From: an uncultured bacterium
Lineage (GTDB): Bacteria; Actinomycetota; Coriobacteriia; Coriobacteriales; Coriobacteriaceae
Assembly: GCA_905214105.1 (NCBI GenBank)
Contig: CAJMKK010000003.1
Span: 1-64,000, forward strand
DNA: 64,000 nucleotides
Reading direction: 5' to 3'
Shown here: positions 46,761-55,221 of the stretch, one piece after another
How the letters are laid out: each line of letters starts with the position of its first letter
Position numbering within the stretch: position 1 is the first letter of the stretch
The notes under the pieces: generated by a model
Databases searched by the model: none
Seen by the model: only the letters and a program-made list of their open reading frames with translations
Told to the model about the DNA's origin: nothing
Translations under genes and position numbers: made by a program

Positions 46761-47759
46761 CTATTCGCTCGAGCCGGAATCGGTCGTCTCGGACGTGTCG
46801 GAACTGTCATCCGAGCTCTCGTCCTTCGTCTTGGTCGCAGCGTCGCGCGACGTTCCCTGCGGCGTGCTGTTGGCCGTGCTCACGTCCTCATCCGAGGCCG
46901 ACTGTTCGTCGGTCAGCGAGGTAATGACCAGCACTTCCTCGTTGTTCTCGGCCGTAGTCTGAGCGCGCACCACAATGGTGTAGTACACGTCGTTTGCCGA
47001 TTTCTCAACCGACGAGACGGTGCCGAGCGGAAGGCCCTTGGGGAACACACCGCCAATGCCCGAGGTCACGATGATGTCGCCAACTTTAACGTCGGAGTCG
47101 ACGCTCACGTACTCAAGACGCAGCGTGCCGTCAGCCTGACCCTGCAGCATGCCCTGGGCGCGAGTGTCCTGCACCATGGCGGACACGCCCGAGTTCTCGT
47201 CGCCAATCAGGCGCACGGTGGACGTCTTGGCCGAGACTTCGATGATCTGGCCGATAACACCGGCAGAACTCGTCACGGGCATGTTGATGGTAAGGCCGTC
47301 GGCAGAGCCCTTGTCGATGGTAACGGTCGAGGTCCAGGCATCGCCGGAGGCACCAACGATACGAGCAGCGGTCGATTTGAGGTTATAGGTCGACTGCAGG
47401 CCGACCAGCCCTTCCAGACGCTCAGCGGTCTTTTGAGCCTCGGAGAGCTCAGCAACCTTAGAGGTCAGTTCCTCGTTTTGCTTCTTAAGCTCGTCGAGCG
47501 TGTCCTGCGACGCCGTAAGGTTAGAGAACACGTTGCCAATCGCATTGAAGGGAGCCGCCACGGCCGAGCCCACAAAGCGCACCGGCGAGGTAATCGTCGT
47601 TACGCCCGAACGCACGGCATGAATCGGTCCTGCCTCGCCCTCGCGGATGTAAAACGTGAGCAGCAACACCGAAATCAGGCTGAAAACAATCAACGGGCGC
47701 ATACCCGTTGATTGTCGCTTGGTATTCAGATTTGTGGAGAAACCCGAAGATCGTGCCAA
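46761..47759 (-). CDS. mreC: Rod shape-determining protein MreC
   Basis: Elongasome protein that spans the membrane once and activates PBP2-RodA. One N-terminal helix (about 21-40), then a coiled coil (about 75-110, with LDELKKQNEELTSKVAEL), then the double beta-barrel with VGASGDAWTSTVTIDKGS and VVTSGIGGVFPKGLPLG. The last about 60 residues are a Ser/Asp/Glu-rich, probably disordered tail. The start is TTG at 47759 with AGGTGG seven bases upstream. Confidence 0.94.
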   Translation of the reverse strand: MARSSGFSTNLNTKRQSTGMRPLIVFSLISVLLLTFYIREGEAGPIHAVRSGVTTITSPVRFVGSAVAAPFNAIGNVFSNLTASQDTLDELKKQNEELTSKVAELSEAQKTAERLEGLVGLQSTYNLKSTAARIVGASGDAWTSTVTIDKGSADGLTINMPVTSSAGVIGQIIEVSAKTSTVRLIGDENSGVSAMVQDTRAQGMLQGQADGTLRLEYVSVDSDVKVGDIIVTSGIGGVFPKGLPLGTVSSVEKSANDVYYTIVVRAQTTAENNEEVLVITSLTDEQSASDEDVSTANSTPQGTSRDAATKTKDESSDDSSDTSETTDSGSSE

Positions 47760-47780
47760 ATGGAATCCACCTTTTGGAAA

Positions 47781-48824
47781 TTAAGCATTGGTCTGGACGA
47801 AGCCGCCATCAAACGCATTGGCCTCGAGCACGCGGGCGCAGCCATTCACGACGTTGTCGAGCGCCGTAGGGCTAACGTTGACCGAAACGCCGGTCTCATC
47901 GCGCAAGCGCACGTCGAGACCGCGCAGCAGTGCACCGCCGCCGGTCAACAGAATGCCGTAGTACATAAGATCCGAGGCAAGATCGGGCGGCGTAGCGTCG
48001 AGGGCGTCCTTGACGGCCTTGGCCATCTCGTCGAGCGGCTTGTTGAGCGCGCGACGAATCTCCTCGCTCTCGATGCGCACGGTCTTGGGCAGACCGGTAA
48101 TCACGTCGCGGCCGTTGACCTCGACGTCGAGCTCGTCCTTGAGCGGCACGGCGGAGCCGACCTTGATCTTGATGTCCTCGGCCGTGCGCTCGCCGATAGC
48201 CAGGTTGTAGGCATCGCGAACGTGCGTGAGGATGGCCTGGTCGAACTCGTCACCGGCAATACGGATGGACTGCGACACGACAATGCCGCCCATAGCGATA
48301 ACGGCGACCTCGGTGGTGCCGCCGCCGATATCGATGACCATGGAGCCCGTGGGCTCCTCGACGGGTAGGTCGGCGCCGATGGCAGCCGCCATGGGCTCCT
48401 CGATCAGATAGGCCTGGCGAGCGCCGGCCTGGATCGTGGCCTCAAAGACGGCGCGCTTCTCGACCGACGTGACACCGGAGGGAACGCAGACGACAACACG
48501 CGGACGCGGAGTCCACGGATAGCGCTTCTCGGAAGCCTTGTCGATAAAGTAGCGAAGCATGGCCTCGGTAACATCGAAGTCGGCGATGACGCCGTCCTTC
48601 AGGGGACGAACGGCCACGATGTTGCCGGGCGTACGGCCGAGCATGCGCTTTGCCTCGATACCGACCGCCAGGATGCGCTCGTCGTTCTTGTCGATGGCGA
48701 CAACAGAGGGCTCGCGAATGACGATGCCCTTGCCGCGCACGGAGACAAGCGTATTTGCGGTACCGAGGTCGATGGCGAGATCGCCCGCATAGCTACCGAA
48801 GAACATATCCATCAAAGAAAACAA
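47781..48824 (-). CDS. mreB: Rod shape-determining actin homologue MreB
   Basis: Forms membrane-bound filaments that position wall synthesis. Actin-fold motifs DLGTANTLV (phosphate 1), VVCVPSGVTSVEKRAV, SMVIDIGGGTTEVAVIA (phosphate 2) and LLTGGGALLRGLD (adenosine) are complete. 347 residues. The start is TTG at 48824, five bases after AGGAG; the N-terminal FSLMDMFFG stretch is an amphipathic membrane-binding segment. First gene of mreB-mreC-mreD-mrdA-rodA. Confidence 0.97.
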   Translation of the reverse strand: MFSLMDMFFGSYAGDLAIDLGTANTLVSVRGKGIVIREPSVVAIDKNDERILAVGIEAKRMLGRTPGNIVAVRPLKDGVIADFDVTEAMLRYFIDKASEKRYPWTPRPRVVVCVPSGVTSVEKRAVFEATIQAGARQAYLIEEPMAAAIGADLPVEEPTGSMVIDIGGGTTEVAVIAMGGIVVSQSIRIAGDEFDQAILTHVRDAYNLAIGERTAEDIKIKVGSAVPLKDELDVEVNGRDVITGLPKTVRIESEEIRRALNKPLDEMAKAVKDALDATPPDLASDLMYYGILLTGGGALLRGLDVRLRDETGVSVNVSPTALDNVVNGCARVLEANAFDGGFVQTNA

Positions 48825-48884
48825 CGCAACTCCTGATGTGTTGGATGATTGCTGGAAAACTACTAGCTCATCATACTAGCGCAA

Positions 48885-48917
48885 GCCCGGCACCTCACTT
48901 GCGGTGAAGCGCCGGGC
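48885..48917 (-). terminator. Hairpin after the TPR protein gene
   Basis: A 7-bp GC-rich outer stem (48911-48917 with 48885-48891) plus an inner TCAC/GTGA pairing. There is no clear T-run, so termination is uncertain. It lies between the TPR gene and mreB. Confidence 0.4.
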
Positions 48918-48939
48918 AAAGCTAAATCCCATAAGGTCA

Positions 48940-50235
48940 CTACTGGTTGTCAGCAGCCGAGAAATCCATATCGAGCGAAGAAACGGCCCAGCCGATATGG
49001 TTGTCGGAGCGCACGAATTTGACGGTGTACTCCTGCTCGCCGCCCTTGGACAGCGATGCCTTCACCTTGGCGGTCGTCTCGGTCATGGACTGATCCATGC
49101 CCTCGACGGACACGGTGGCACCCTGCGGAATCGAGGAGATGATCATCGACTTAGCGTCCTCGGACAGGCTCGAGGCCAGGCAAGACTCGGCCTTGGCGGT
49201 ATCGCCGTCACCGGCAGCCTGGAACAGGTCGGTGATGACGGACTCCTGCGAAGGGTAGCCCATGCCTCGCGTATAAGCATAGCCAAGACCGCCGGCAGCG
49301 ATCACGATGAGCAGAAGCAGCACCAGGAAAATCTTAAGACCCGTGTGGCGGTGGCGACGACGAACCTTGGCCTGCTTGCGGTCCTGCTGGACCATCTCGG
49401 ACTCAGACAGCGTAAAGAATCCGGTGTCAGAGGGGTCGGGCATAAACTGACCGGTCGCGCCCGTGGGATCAAGCGGGTCGACAGCGGGAGCGTCCATCGC
49501 GGGAGCCGGGGCCGTGGACATGGCCGTCTGGGCCGAAAGCGCGGCGAGCGAGTCGTGCACGCGGGCAAGCTCGTCGGCCTGCTCGGGCGTGAGCTGGTAG
49601 ATGCCGTCGGCGGTGGCGGCGTTAAAGGCATCGAGCGCATCGGAGGGACGGCCGGCGGCGGAAAGCGCTTGGCCCATACCGGCGTTGAGGGCGCGCGTGT
49701 CGTCGCGCGGGCCGGCAAAGTCGATAGCCGTGCGGTAGGTTTCCACGGCATCCGCCGGACGGCCGAGCTTAATGAAGCAACGACCGAGCTCGCCGAGTGC
49801 GGCGGCAGGAGCCGGGTTGGCGCCGTCGATGGCAGCCTGACGGAAGGCAGTACCGGCGTTGGCATAGTCGCCCGACTGGAACAGCGCGTTGCCCAGACCC
49901 AGGTAGGCCTTAAAAGGCGTGGCGTAGGAAGCGTCCTGGGTAGCTGCAGAGAACGCCTGGGCAGCCGTGGTGTAGTCGCCCACCGCGGCGAGCGCCTTGC
50001 CGCGGTTGGTGAGCAGGGCGCCGCGCTTGCCATAGGCGCCGTCGTTGAGGGCTGCGGCGTAGGCCTCGGCGGCCTCGGCGTACATGCCCAGATGCATCAG
50101 GGCGTTGCCGCGCAGGTGGTCGGCCTCACCCATGATCTCGTTGGGAGTCTTTGCCGCACCAAGCATCTGGGCGGCAGCGGAAAAATCACCCGCGCGATAA
50201 GCGGCGCGGCCCTGTTGGATCAGCTGGCTATTCAA
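48940..50235 (-). CDS. TPR-repeat membrane protein
   Basis: A 431-residue protein not assigned to a named family. Residues about 1-225 hold some six tetratricopeptide-like repeats (AAYRAGDFSAAAQML, GNALMHLGMYAEAAEAYAAAL, GNALFQSGDYANAGTAF), then a Pro/Asp-rich linker. A basic stop-transfer (RRRHRHTGLK) and one membrane helix at about 299-322 follow. The last about 108 residues look like a small DUF4878/lumazine-like extracytoplasmic domain (VITDLFQAAGDGDTAKA). The TPR part would be cytoplasmic. Start TTG at 50235, six bases after AAGGGG. Directly downstream of the cyclophilin gene; likely a scaffold. Confidence 0.6.
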   Translation of the reverse strand: MNSQLIQQGRAAYRAGDFSAAAQMLGAAKTPNEIMGEADHLRGNALMHLGMYAEAAEAYAAALNDGAYGKRGALLTNRGKALAAVGDYTTAAQAFSAATQDASYATPFKAYLGLGNALFQSGDYANAGTAFRQAAIDGANPAPAAALGELGRCFIKLGRPADAVETYRTAIDFAGPRDDTRALNAGMGQALSAAGRPSDALDAFNAATADGIYQLTPEQADELARVHDSLAALSAQTAMSTAPAPAMDAPAVDPLDPTGATGQFMPDPSDTGFFTLSESEMVQQDRKQAKVRRRHRHTGLKIFLVLLLLIVIAAGGLGYAYTRGMGYPSQESVITDLFQAAGDGDTAKAESCLASSLSEDAKSMIISSIPQGATVSVEGMDQSMTETTAKVKASLSKGGEQEYTVKFVRSDNHIGWAVSSLDMDFSAADNQ

Positions 50236-50246
50236 GGAAGTCCCCT

Positions 50247-50789
50247 TTACTCGTGAACGATCTCGACATGAACGATCTCGTCGCCGGCGCGCAGCTGCGA
50301 GATGACGTCGAGGCCCTCGACGGTGGTGCCAAAGACGGTATAGCCGGAGTCGAGGTTGTGCTGGGCACCCAGGCAGAAGTAGAACTGCGAGCCCGCGGAA
50401 TCGGGATCCATGGAGCGAGCCATGGCAAGCGCGCCGTCAACATGGCTGTTGCGCGGATTGGTGGCAAACTCGCCCTTGATGCAGTAGCCGGGGCCACCGG
50501 TACCGGGCATGCCGTCGGGACCCTCAAGGCCGGCAGCGACGTCGGCGCCGGACATATCGCGGGTATTGGGGTCGCCGCCCTGGATCACAAAGCCGGGCAC
50601 ATAGCGATGGAACTTAAGGCCGTCATAGAAGCCCATCGTGGAAAGCTCGCAGAAGTTCGCCACATGGATGGGGGCGCCCTCACCGTCAAACTTGACCTTG
50701 ATGGTGCCCTTCGACGTCTCGATCACCGCGCACTCGTCACCGACGAGCTGGTACTCGGGCGTATAGAGCTCTTTCTTAAAACCAAACAT
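50247..50789 (-). CDS. Cyclophilin-type peptidyl-prolyl cis-trans isomerase
   Basis: Catalyses proline isomerisation. The 180-residue protein has the cyclophilin fold with YDGLKFHRYVPGFVIQGGDP (catalytic Arg within FHR), AMARSMDPDSAGSQFYFCLG and LDSGYTVFGTTVEGLDV. No signal peptide, so it is cytoplasmic. ATG at 50789 has AAGGAA upstream; the longer frame to 50858 lacks support. It is 11 bases from the TPR membrane protein and probably co-transcribed. Confidence 0.92.
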   Translation of the reverse strand: MFGFKKELYTPEYQLVGDECAVIETSKGTIKVKFDGEGAPIHVANFCELSTMGFYDGLKFHRYVPGFVIQGGDPNTRDMSGADVAAGLEGPDGMPGTGGPGYCIKGEFATNPRNSHVDGALAMARSMDPDSAGSQFYFCLGAQHNLDSGYTVFGTTVEGLDVISQLRAGDEIVHVEIVHE

Positions 50790-50818
50790 GTGGTTCCTTC
50801 CTCGTGCGTTTAAAGCAT

Positions 50819-50830
50819 ATTTGTACAAAT
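50819..50830. promoter_or_regulatory. 12-bp perfect palindrome upstream of the cyclophilin gene
   Basis: ATTTGTACAAAT, about 30 bases before the start. It could be an operator at the promoter; no regulator is identifiable and chance cannot be excluded in this AT-rich gap. Confidence 0.3.
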
Positions 50831-50894
50831 TGTAGCAATAAGCACGGGCTTCCATCAATTGCGCACGCAGGTTATGCCGCTGGAGGGCAACAAA

Positions 50895-52037
50895 CTACGA
50901 ACGCTGCTGCGGCTTCCATGCGCTCACGTTGGCGTCGTACTGGTTAAGCGCGCTGTTGCCGCCCTGTGCGATGGGCGCCAGGATCTCGCTCTGACGGGCG
51001 CTCAGCGACTCGCCGTCGGGAATGGACAGCGAGATATCCCAGCTCTGGCAGATCACGTCGACACGCTCGTACATCCACTGGGCAAGCTGCTTTAGATGAT
51101 CGATGTCCTCCGTATAGACCGTGTCGTCCTGAACCTTGAGGTTGTTGAGCTCATCCTGGGTCTTTTTAATCTGATCGCGCAGGGCATAGGCGCTTTGCGA
51201 CAGTTCCTGACGTGTGGAGAGCGGTGTACGCAGATAGCCGTTATTAAACGAATCGATGACCTCGCCGATCTGATCCTCGTCGCTATACGACACGATGGTC
51301 TGGTACAGGCCGTCGAGCCTGGTGTAGAGCTGGTCGTCGGTTAAGACAGTCTCCTCCTGAACGACCTCGGACGCACCCTCTTGCTTGGGCTCTTTCTCGG
51401 TGGCCTCGCCCTTTTGGCGCGACGGGAAGGTGGTCTTGGCGGCCTGGCCAAACTGGTCGTAGAAGCCAGGCATGACACCCATAGGATCGGCCGTCACGAA
51501 CCAATAGGCACCGCCGCAAACGACGGCAAGGACCGCGATGATAATGAGCGGCTTAGGAATATGACGCTTGTGCTTGTGATAGGCGTCCTCGTCGGGATGC
51601 ACCTTGCGCTTGGGTTTTTGAGCATCGTCATGCAGGGAAACGGGCGTGGGAATATCGACCTTGGGGATACCGAAATCCTTATCGAAAGCTGGCAGCACGC
51701 AGGTCTCATTGGGGTCGGCGGCGTCCGAAAGCACCGCAGCGGCAGAGGCCGGCGCATGCGGCACCTCGGTATCGATCTGCTCTTGCGTTAGGCGCGGAAA
51801 GCCCGCCGTGCGGCCCGCTGCCAGGTCGGATGCTGCCGCGTCCTCGGAGAGGATGCCCGGAGCGGGGCGTCCGCATTTGGGGCACGTACGATCATGCGGA
51901 GAAAGACGGGCACCGCAGCCCTCGCAGAACACGAACTCGGTGTGCTCGGGACCATCGCCCGGACCTACATAGGCGTTGCAGTAGGGGCAGAACGAGGCGC
52001 CGTCCTCGATAGTCTTAAGGCAATGCGGGCAGATCAC
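50895..52037 (-). CDS. Double zinc-ribbon membrane protein
   Basis: A 380-residue protein of unknown function. Residues 1-60 carry two zinc-ribbons (CPHC...CPYC and CEGC...CPKC). A long Ala/Asp/Pro linker with a His/Lys-rich patch (HKHKRHIPK) leads to one membrane helix (about 160-180, PLIIIAVLAVVCGGAYWFV). The remaining about 190 residues are extracytoplasmic and helical with a likely coiled coil. GTG at 52037 is preferred because AAAGAGG lies six bases upstream and the ribbon starts immediately; a TTG at 52067 is the longer alternative. Topology mirrors the TPR protein two genes downstream. Confidence 0.6.
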   Translation of the reverse strand: MICPHCLKTIEDGASFCPYCNAYVGPGDGPEHTEFVFCEGCGARLSPHDRTCPKCGRPAPGILSEDAAASDLAAGRTAGFPRLTQEQIDTEVPHAPASAAAVLSDAADPNETCVLPAFDKDFGIPKVDIPTPVSLHDDAQKPKRKVHPDEDAYHKHKRHIPKPLIIIAVLAVVCGGAYWFVTADPMGVMPGFYDQFGQAAKTTFPSRQKGEATEKEPKQEGASEVVQEETVLTDDQLYTRLDGLYQTIVSYSDEDQIGEVIDSFNNGYLRTPLSTRQELSQSAYALRDQIKKTQDELNNLKVQDDTVYTEDIDHLKQLAQWMYERVDVICQSWDISLSIPDGESLSARQSEILAPIAQGGNSALNQYDANVSAWKPQQRS

Positions 52038-52140
52038 GGCATCCTCTTTTCGAAGCAATTCAAACAATCGAGGTTAGAGCATAACATCGCCACGGCCCCA
52101 CAGGAGCAAGGCACCAATTCAACATCGCCAGGGAGCGTAG

Positions 52141-54876
52141 TTACTTCTTCTTTTTGCTTGGCATCGAGACTTTGATGCCTTGGGCGGACTTGGTCACGCG
52201 AGAACGCTTGGCTCCGGTACCCTTCTTTTTCTTGGGCTGGGTCTGCGCCACGCCCTCGAGTGCACGGGCCTCGGCCTCGCGGACAGTGCGCGCCTCACGG
52301 CGCTGCGCCATATCGGCGGCAACGCGCTTGGCAAAACGCTCCGCCGTCGAACCCGTCGAGCTCACCTTACCGCCACCGCGACCCAGGCGGACGCGCACAC
52401 CGCGGCCAAAACCAGTTGCGGCATGACGACGACGCGGCTTAAGCGAATCCATCATCGTGGCGAGCTTAAAGAACACCGAGCAGGTAAAGGCCACGATGAC
52501 AGCCAAGATAACCATCTGGCCCATCGTCAGGTTGGCAATAGACAGCAGCTTCGGGAATCCGATAACGCCCGTCAGGATGCCGGCGACTACAAACACAAAG
52601 AGCACCACACGTAGGGGCGTGAGAGGCTGCGAGATGCGCCAGATCAGGCTGACGCTCGCCGCGCACGACGTAAGCAGGCACATCGTAGACAGCGTGAGCT
52701 GGCTAAAGCCAAACACGCGCGCCACAAAGATATCGAGCGCCGCGGCCATAATGACCGCAAGCGACGCCGGCAGCGCACGCTTAAGCACGTTGGTCAAAAA
52801 CGCACCCTTCACGCGAGCATTGTTGGGCTCCAGGCCCAACACAAAGCCCGGCGCGCCGATGCAGAAGAAGTTAATGAGCGTTATCTGGATGGGCTCGAAG
52901 GGGTACGGCGGCAGCGCGATGCACAGCGCCGCCAGGCCCATCGAGAACAGTGTCTTGGTCAAGAACAGTGAGGCCGAACGCTGCAGGTTGTTGATGGAGC
53001 GACGGCCCTCGGCCACCACGGCGGGCATCGAGGCAAAGTCGTTGTCGACGAGTACGATCTCGGCCACGTTACGCGCGGCATCGGAGCCGGCCGCCATGGC
53101 CACGGAGCAGTCGGCCTCCTTGAGCGCCAGCACGTCGTTGACGCCGTCGCCCGTCATGGCCACGGTGTGCTCGCGGCGCTTGAGCGCCTGTACGAGCTCG
53201 CGCTTCTGCTGCGGGGTCACACGACCAAAGACATGGTAGCGGTCCACTGCGGCATCGAGCTTGGCCGGCGTATCGAGCGTCGTGGCGTCCACATAAGCGT
53301 CCGCCCCCGGCACGCCCACCACGCGTGCGATCGACGACACCGTACGCGGGTCGTCGCCACTGATCACGTTGAGGGTCACGCCCTGCTCGTTAAAATAGCC
53401 GATGGTCTCGGCCGCCGAGGTACGGATCTCGTCGCGGATGGTCACAAAGCCCACGGGCTCGGCCTCGCCCACCATATCGCCATCGGGCGTAAAGCCGTCC
53501 ACGCGCGCCACCACGAGCACACGGCAGGTATCGGCGAGCTCGGCGACACGGTTCTCGACCTGCGAAAACACACGGTCCGAAAGCACAAACTGCGCGGCGC
53601 CCATCACATAGGAGCCCTGCGCGAACGACGCGCCGCTCCACTTTTTGGACGACGAGAACGGAATGACCGACAGAGGTTCGGACACATCGACCGGACGATC
53701 GGCGTAGTAGTTGAGCAGCGCCTGGCAGGTCTCATTGGCATCTGCCGAGGTCGCACGTGCCACGTTGGCAAGCGCAAAGTCGAGCACCGTGGTCTCGACG
53801 GGGACAGCTGCCTCGTCCGAGTCGGCGCCTAGGCTCACGCCCTCAACCGGCAGCGGGTAGGTGCCCTCGACCTCCATGCGGCCCGACGTGATGGTACCCG
53901 TCTTGTCCAGGCACAACACGTCGACGCGAGCGAGCGTCTCGATGCAGTAGAGCTGCTGCGCCAGCACCTTGCGGCGGGCCAGGCGCACCGTGGCGATGGC
54001 GAGCACCGACGAGGTCAGCAGCACCAGGCCTTGCGGGATCATGCCCAGCAGGGCGCCCACCGTGGACAGCAGCGCCGACGAAGGCACATGACCAGCCAAC
54101 AGCTCGGAGAAGCACCAGGAAAGCGCGCTATCGCCTGGAGTTCCCGCGGCATCCCACAGCTCGCTCACACTCGAGGCAAACAACGCCAAACCGAGCGGGA
54201 TCATGATGATGCTCGCAAAGCGCACGATGGCGTTCAGCGCGTTCATGATCTCGGAATTGACCTTTTTGACGTACTTGGCCTCGTTATTAATTTTGGCCAC
54301 GTAGTTGTCGGCGCCGACATGAATCACGCGGGCGCGCAGCAGGCCCGAGTCGATAAAGCTGCCGCTCATGAGCTCGGAACCGGGCTGTTTCTTAATAAGG
54401 TCGCTCTCGCCCGTCAGCAGGCTCTCGTTCACGAGTGCCTCGCCCGAAACCACCACGGCGTCAGCGGGAATCTGATCGCCGCGCCCCAGGCGGATGATGT
54501 CATCGAGCACGATCTGGTCCAAGTCGAGCTCCACCTCGGCACCGTCGCGCACCGCGATGGCCTTCTTGGAGGTCAGCAGCGTAAGCTTATCGACCATCTT
54601 CTTGGAACGCATGGACTGAATGACGCCAATAGCGGTATTGAGGAACACCACGAACAGGAACGTCAGGTTCTTAAACGAACCGGTCAAAATGACCAGGAAC
54701 GCCAAGATCACGTTGATCAAATTGAACAGCGTGCAGAGGTTCTCGATGATGAGCTCTTTGACCGACTTGATCTTGAGCTCCATGTTGCGGTTGATCTTAC
54801 CGGCGGCGATGCGCTCCTCGACCTCGGCGGTCGAGAGTCCGCGCTCGATATCCGTTGCTGCCATACCACGTCCCAT
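52141..54876 (-). CDS. P-type cation-transporting ATPase
   Basis: A membrane ATPase of about 911 residues. The phosphorylation motif CLDKTGTIT (Asp near 324), actuator SLLTGESD and hinge MTGDGVNDVLALKEADCSVAM are complete. In helix M4 the usual PEGL reads IPQGLVLLTS. About eight to ten helices are expected. The C-terminus continues about 100 residues beyond the last helix as a strongly basic tail (KPRRRH..., PKKKKGTGAKR). CtpE-like or calcium/other cation transport is possible, but the ion is unknown. Start is ATG 54876 or 54864; neither has a good ribosome site. Followed by the zinc-ribbon gene. Confidence 0.85.
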   Translation of the reverse strand: MGRGMAATDIERGLSTAEVEERIAAGKINRNMELKIKSVKELIIENLCTLFNLINVILAFLVILTGSFKNLTFLFVVFLNTAIGVIQSMRSKKMVDKLTLLTSKKAIAVRDGAEVELDLDQIVLDDIIRLGRGDQIPADAVVVSGEALVNESLLTGESDLIKKQPGSELMSGSFIDSGLLRARVIHVGADNYVAKINNEAKYVKKVNSEIMNALNAIVRFASIIMIPLGLALFASSVSELWDAAGTPGDSALSWCFSELLAGHVPSSALLSTVGALLGMIPQGLVLLTSSVLAIATVRLARRKVLAQQLYCIETLARVDVLCLDKTGTITSGRMEVEGTYPLPVEGVSLGADSDEAAVPVETTVLDFALANVARATSADANETCQALLNYYADRPVDVSEPLSVIPFSSSKKWSGASFAQGSYVMGAAQFVLSDRVFSQVENRVAELADTCRVLVVARVDGFTPDGDMVGEAEPVGFVTIRDEIRTSAAETIGYFNEQGVTLNVISGDDPRTVSSIARVVGVPGADAYVDATTLDTPAKLDAAVDRYHVFGRVTPQQKRELVQALKRREHTVAMTGDGVNDVLALKEADCSVAMAAGSDAARNVAEIVLVDNDFASMPAVVAEGRRSINNLQRSASLFLTKTLFSMGLAALCIALPPYPFEPIQITLINFFCIGAPGFVLGLEPNNARVKGAFLTNVLKRALPASLAVIMAAALDIFVARVFGFSQLTLSTMCLLTSCAASVSLIWRISQPLTPLRVVLFVFVVAGILTGVIGFPKLLSIANLTMGQMVILAVIVAFTCSVFFKLATMMDSLKPRRRHAATGFGRGVRVRLGRGGGKVSSTGSTAERFAKRVAADMAQRREARTVREAEARALEGVAQTQPKKKKGTGAKRSRVTKSAQGIKVSMPSKKKK

Positions 54877-54895
54877 CACGTCGCGTCGGTATAAG

Positions 54896-54929
54896 AAAAA
54901 CCGCCCGGACCATGCGAGGTTCGGACGGT
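54896..54929 (-). terminator. Terminator after tRNA-Arg
   Basis: A 9-10-bp stem with one mismatch (54920-54929 with 54900-54909) followed by five T on the minus strand, about 12 bases after the tRNA 3' end. Confidence 0.75.
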
Positions 54930-54940
54930 CTTACGTTCGA

Positions 54941-55017
54941 TGGTGCCCCATGTTGGATTCGAACCAACGGCCTTCTGCTCCGGAGGCAGACGCTCTAATC
55001 CCCTGAGCTAATAGGGC
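54941..55017 (-). tRNA. tRNA-Arg(CCG)
   Basis: A complete cloverleaf can be drawn on the minus strand: acceptor GCCCTAT with ATGGGGC (one G-U), D arm GCTC/GAGC, anticodon stem TCTGC/GCAGA with loop CTCCGGA giving anticodon CCG (reads CGG), variable AGGCC, T arm GTTGG/CCAAC with TTCGAAT. CCA is encoded at 54943-54941. It has its own promoter and terminator. Confidence 0.95.
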
Positions 55018-55028
55018 CAACGTTTGGC

Positions 55029-55058
55029 ATTATACCCAAGTGCACCACGGGCTATCAA
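55029..55058 (-). promoter_or_regulatory. Promoter of tRNA-Arg
   Basis: On the minus strand, TTGATA (55058-55053), 18-bp spacer, consensus TATAAT (55034-55029). The start would lie about five bases before the mature tRNA 5' end at 55017. Confidence 0.8.
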
Positions 55059-55163
55059 AATAAAAGAAAAAGCTTTGCAATTCCGAGGAAGACGCGGCGC
55101 AACGGCCCACTTTAGAAGGCAAAAGCGAGTCAGATAGTATAAACTCTCATGCACCATATATAC

Positions 55164-55188
55164 ACGGCTCGCGATGCGGGCCGTTTTT
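55164..55188 (+). terminator. Intrinsic terminator-like hairpin in the aroF leader (possible attenuator)
   Basis: A 9-bp stem (55164-55172 with 55176-55184, one G-U) and a 3-nt loop, followed by TTTTT, 33 bases before the aroF start. The divergent tRNA lies just upstream, so only an aro leader could use it on this strand. Confidence 0.6.
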
Positions 55189-55221
55189 GCAAGGGTTATC
55201 CATCGAGGTGAGAGGCACACC

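Noticed and set aside
55080..55221. T-box riboswitch before aroF
   Set aside because: No AGGGTGG-type T-box sequence or specifier loop is visible; only a simple hairpin.
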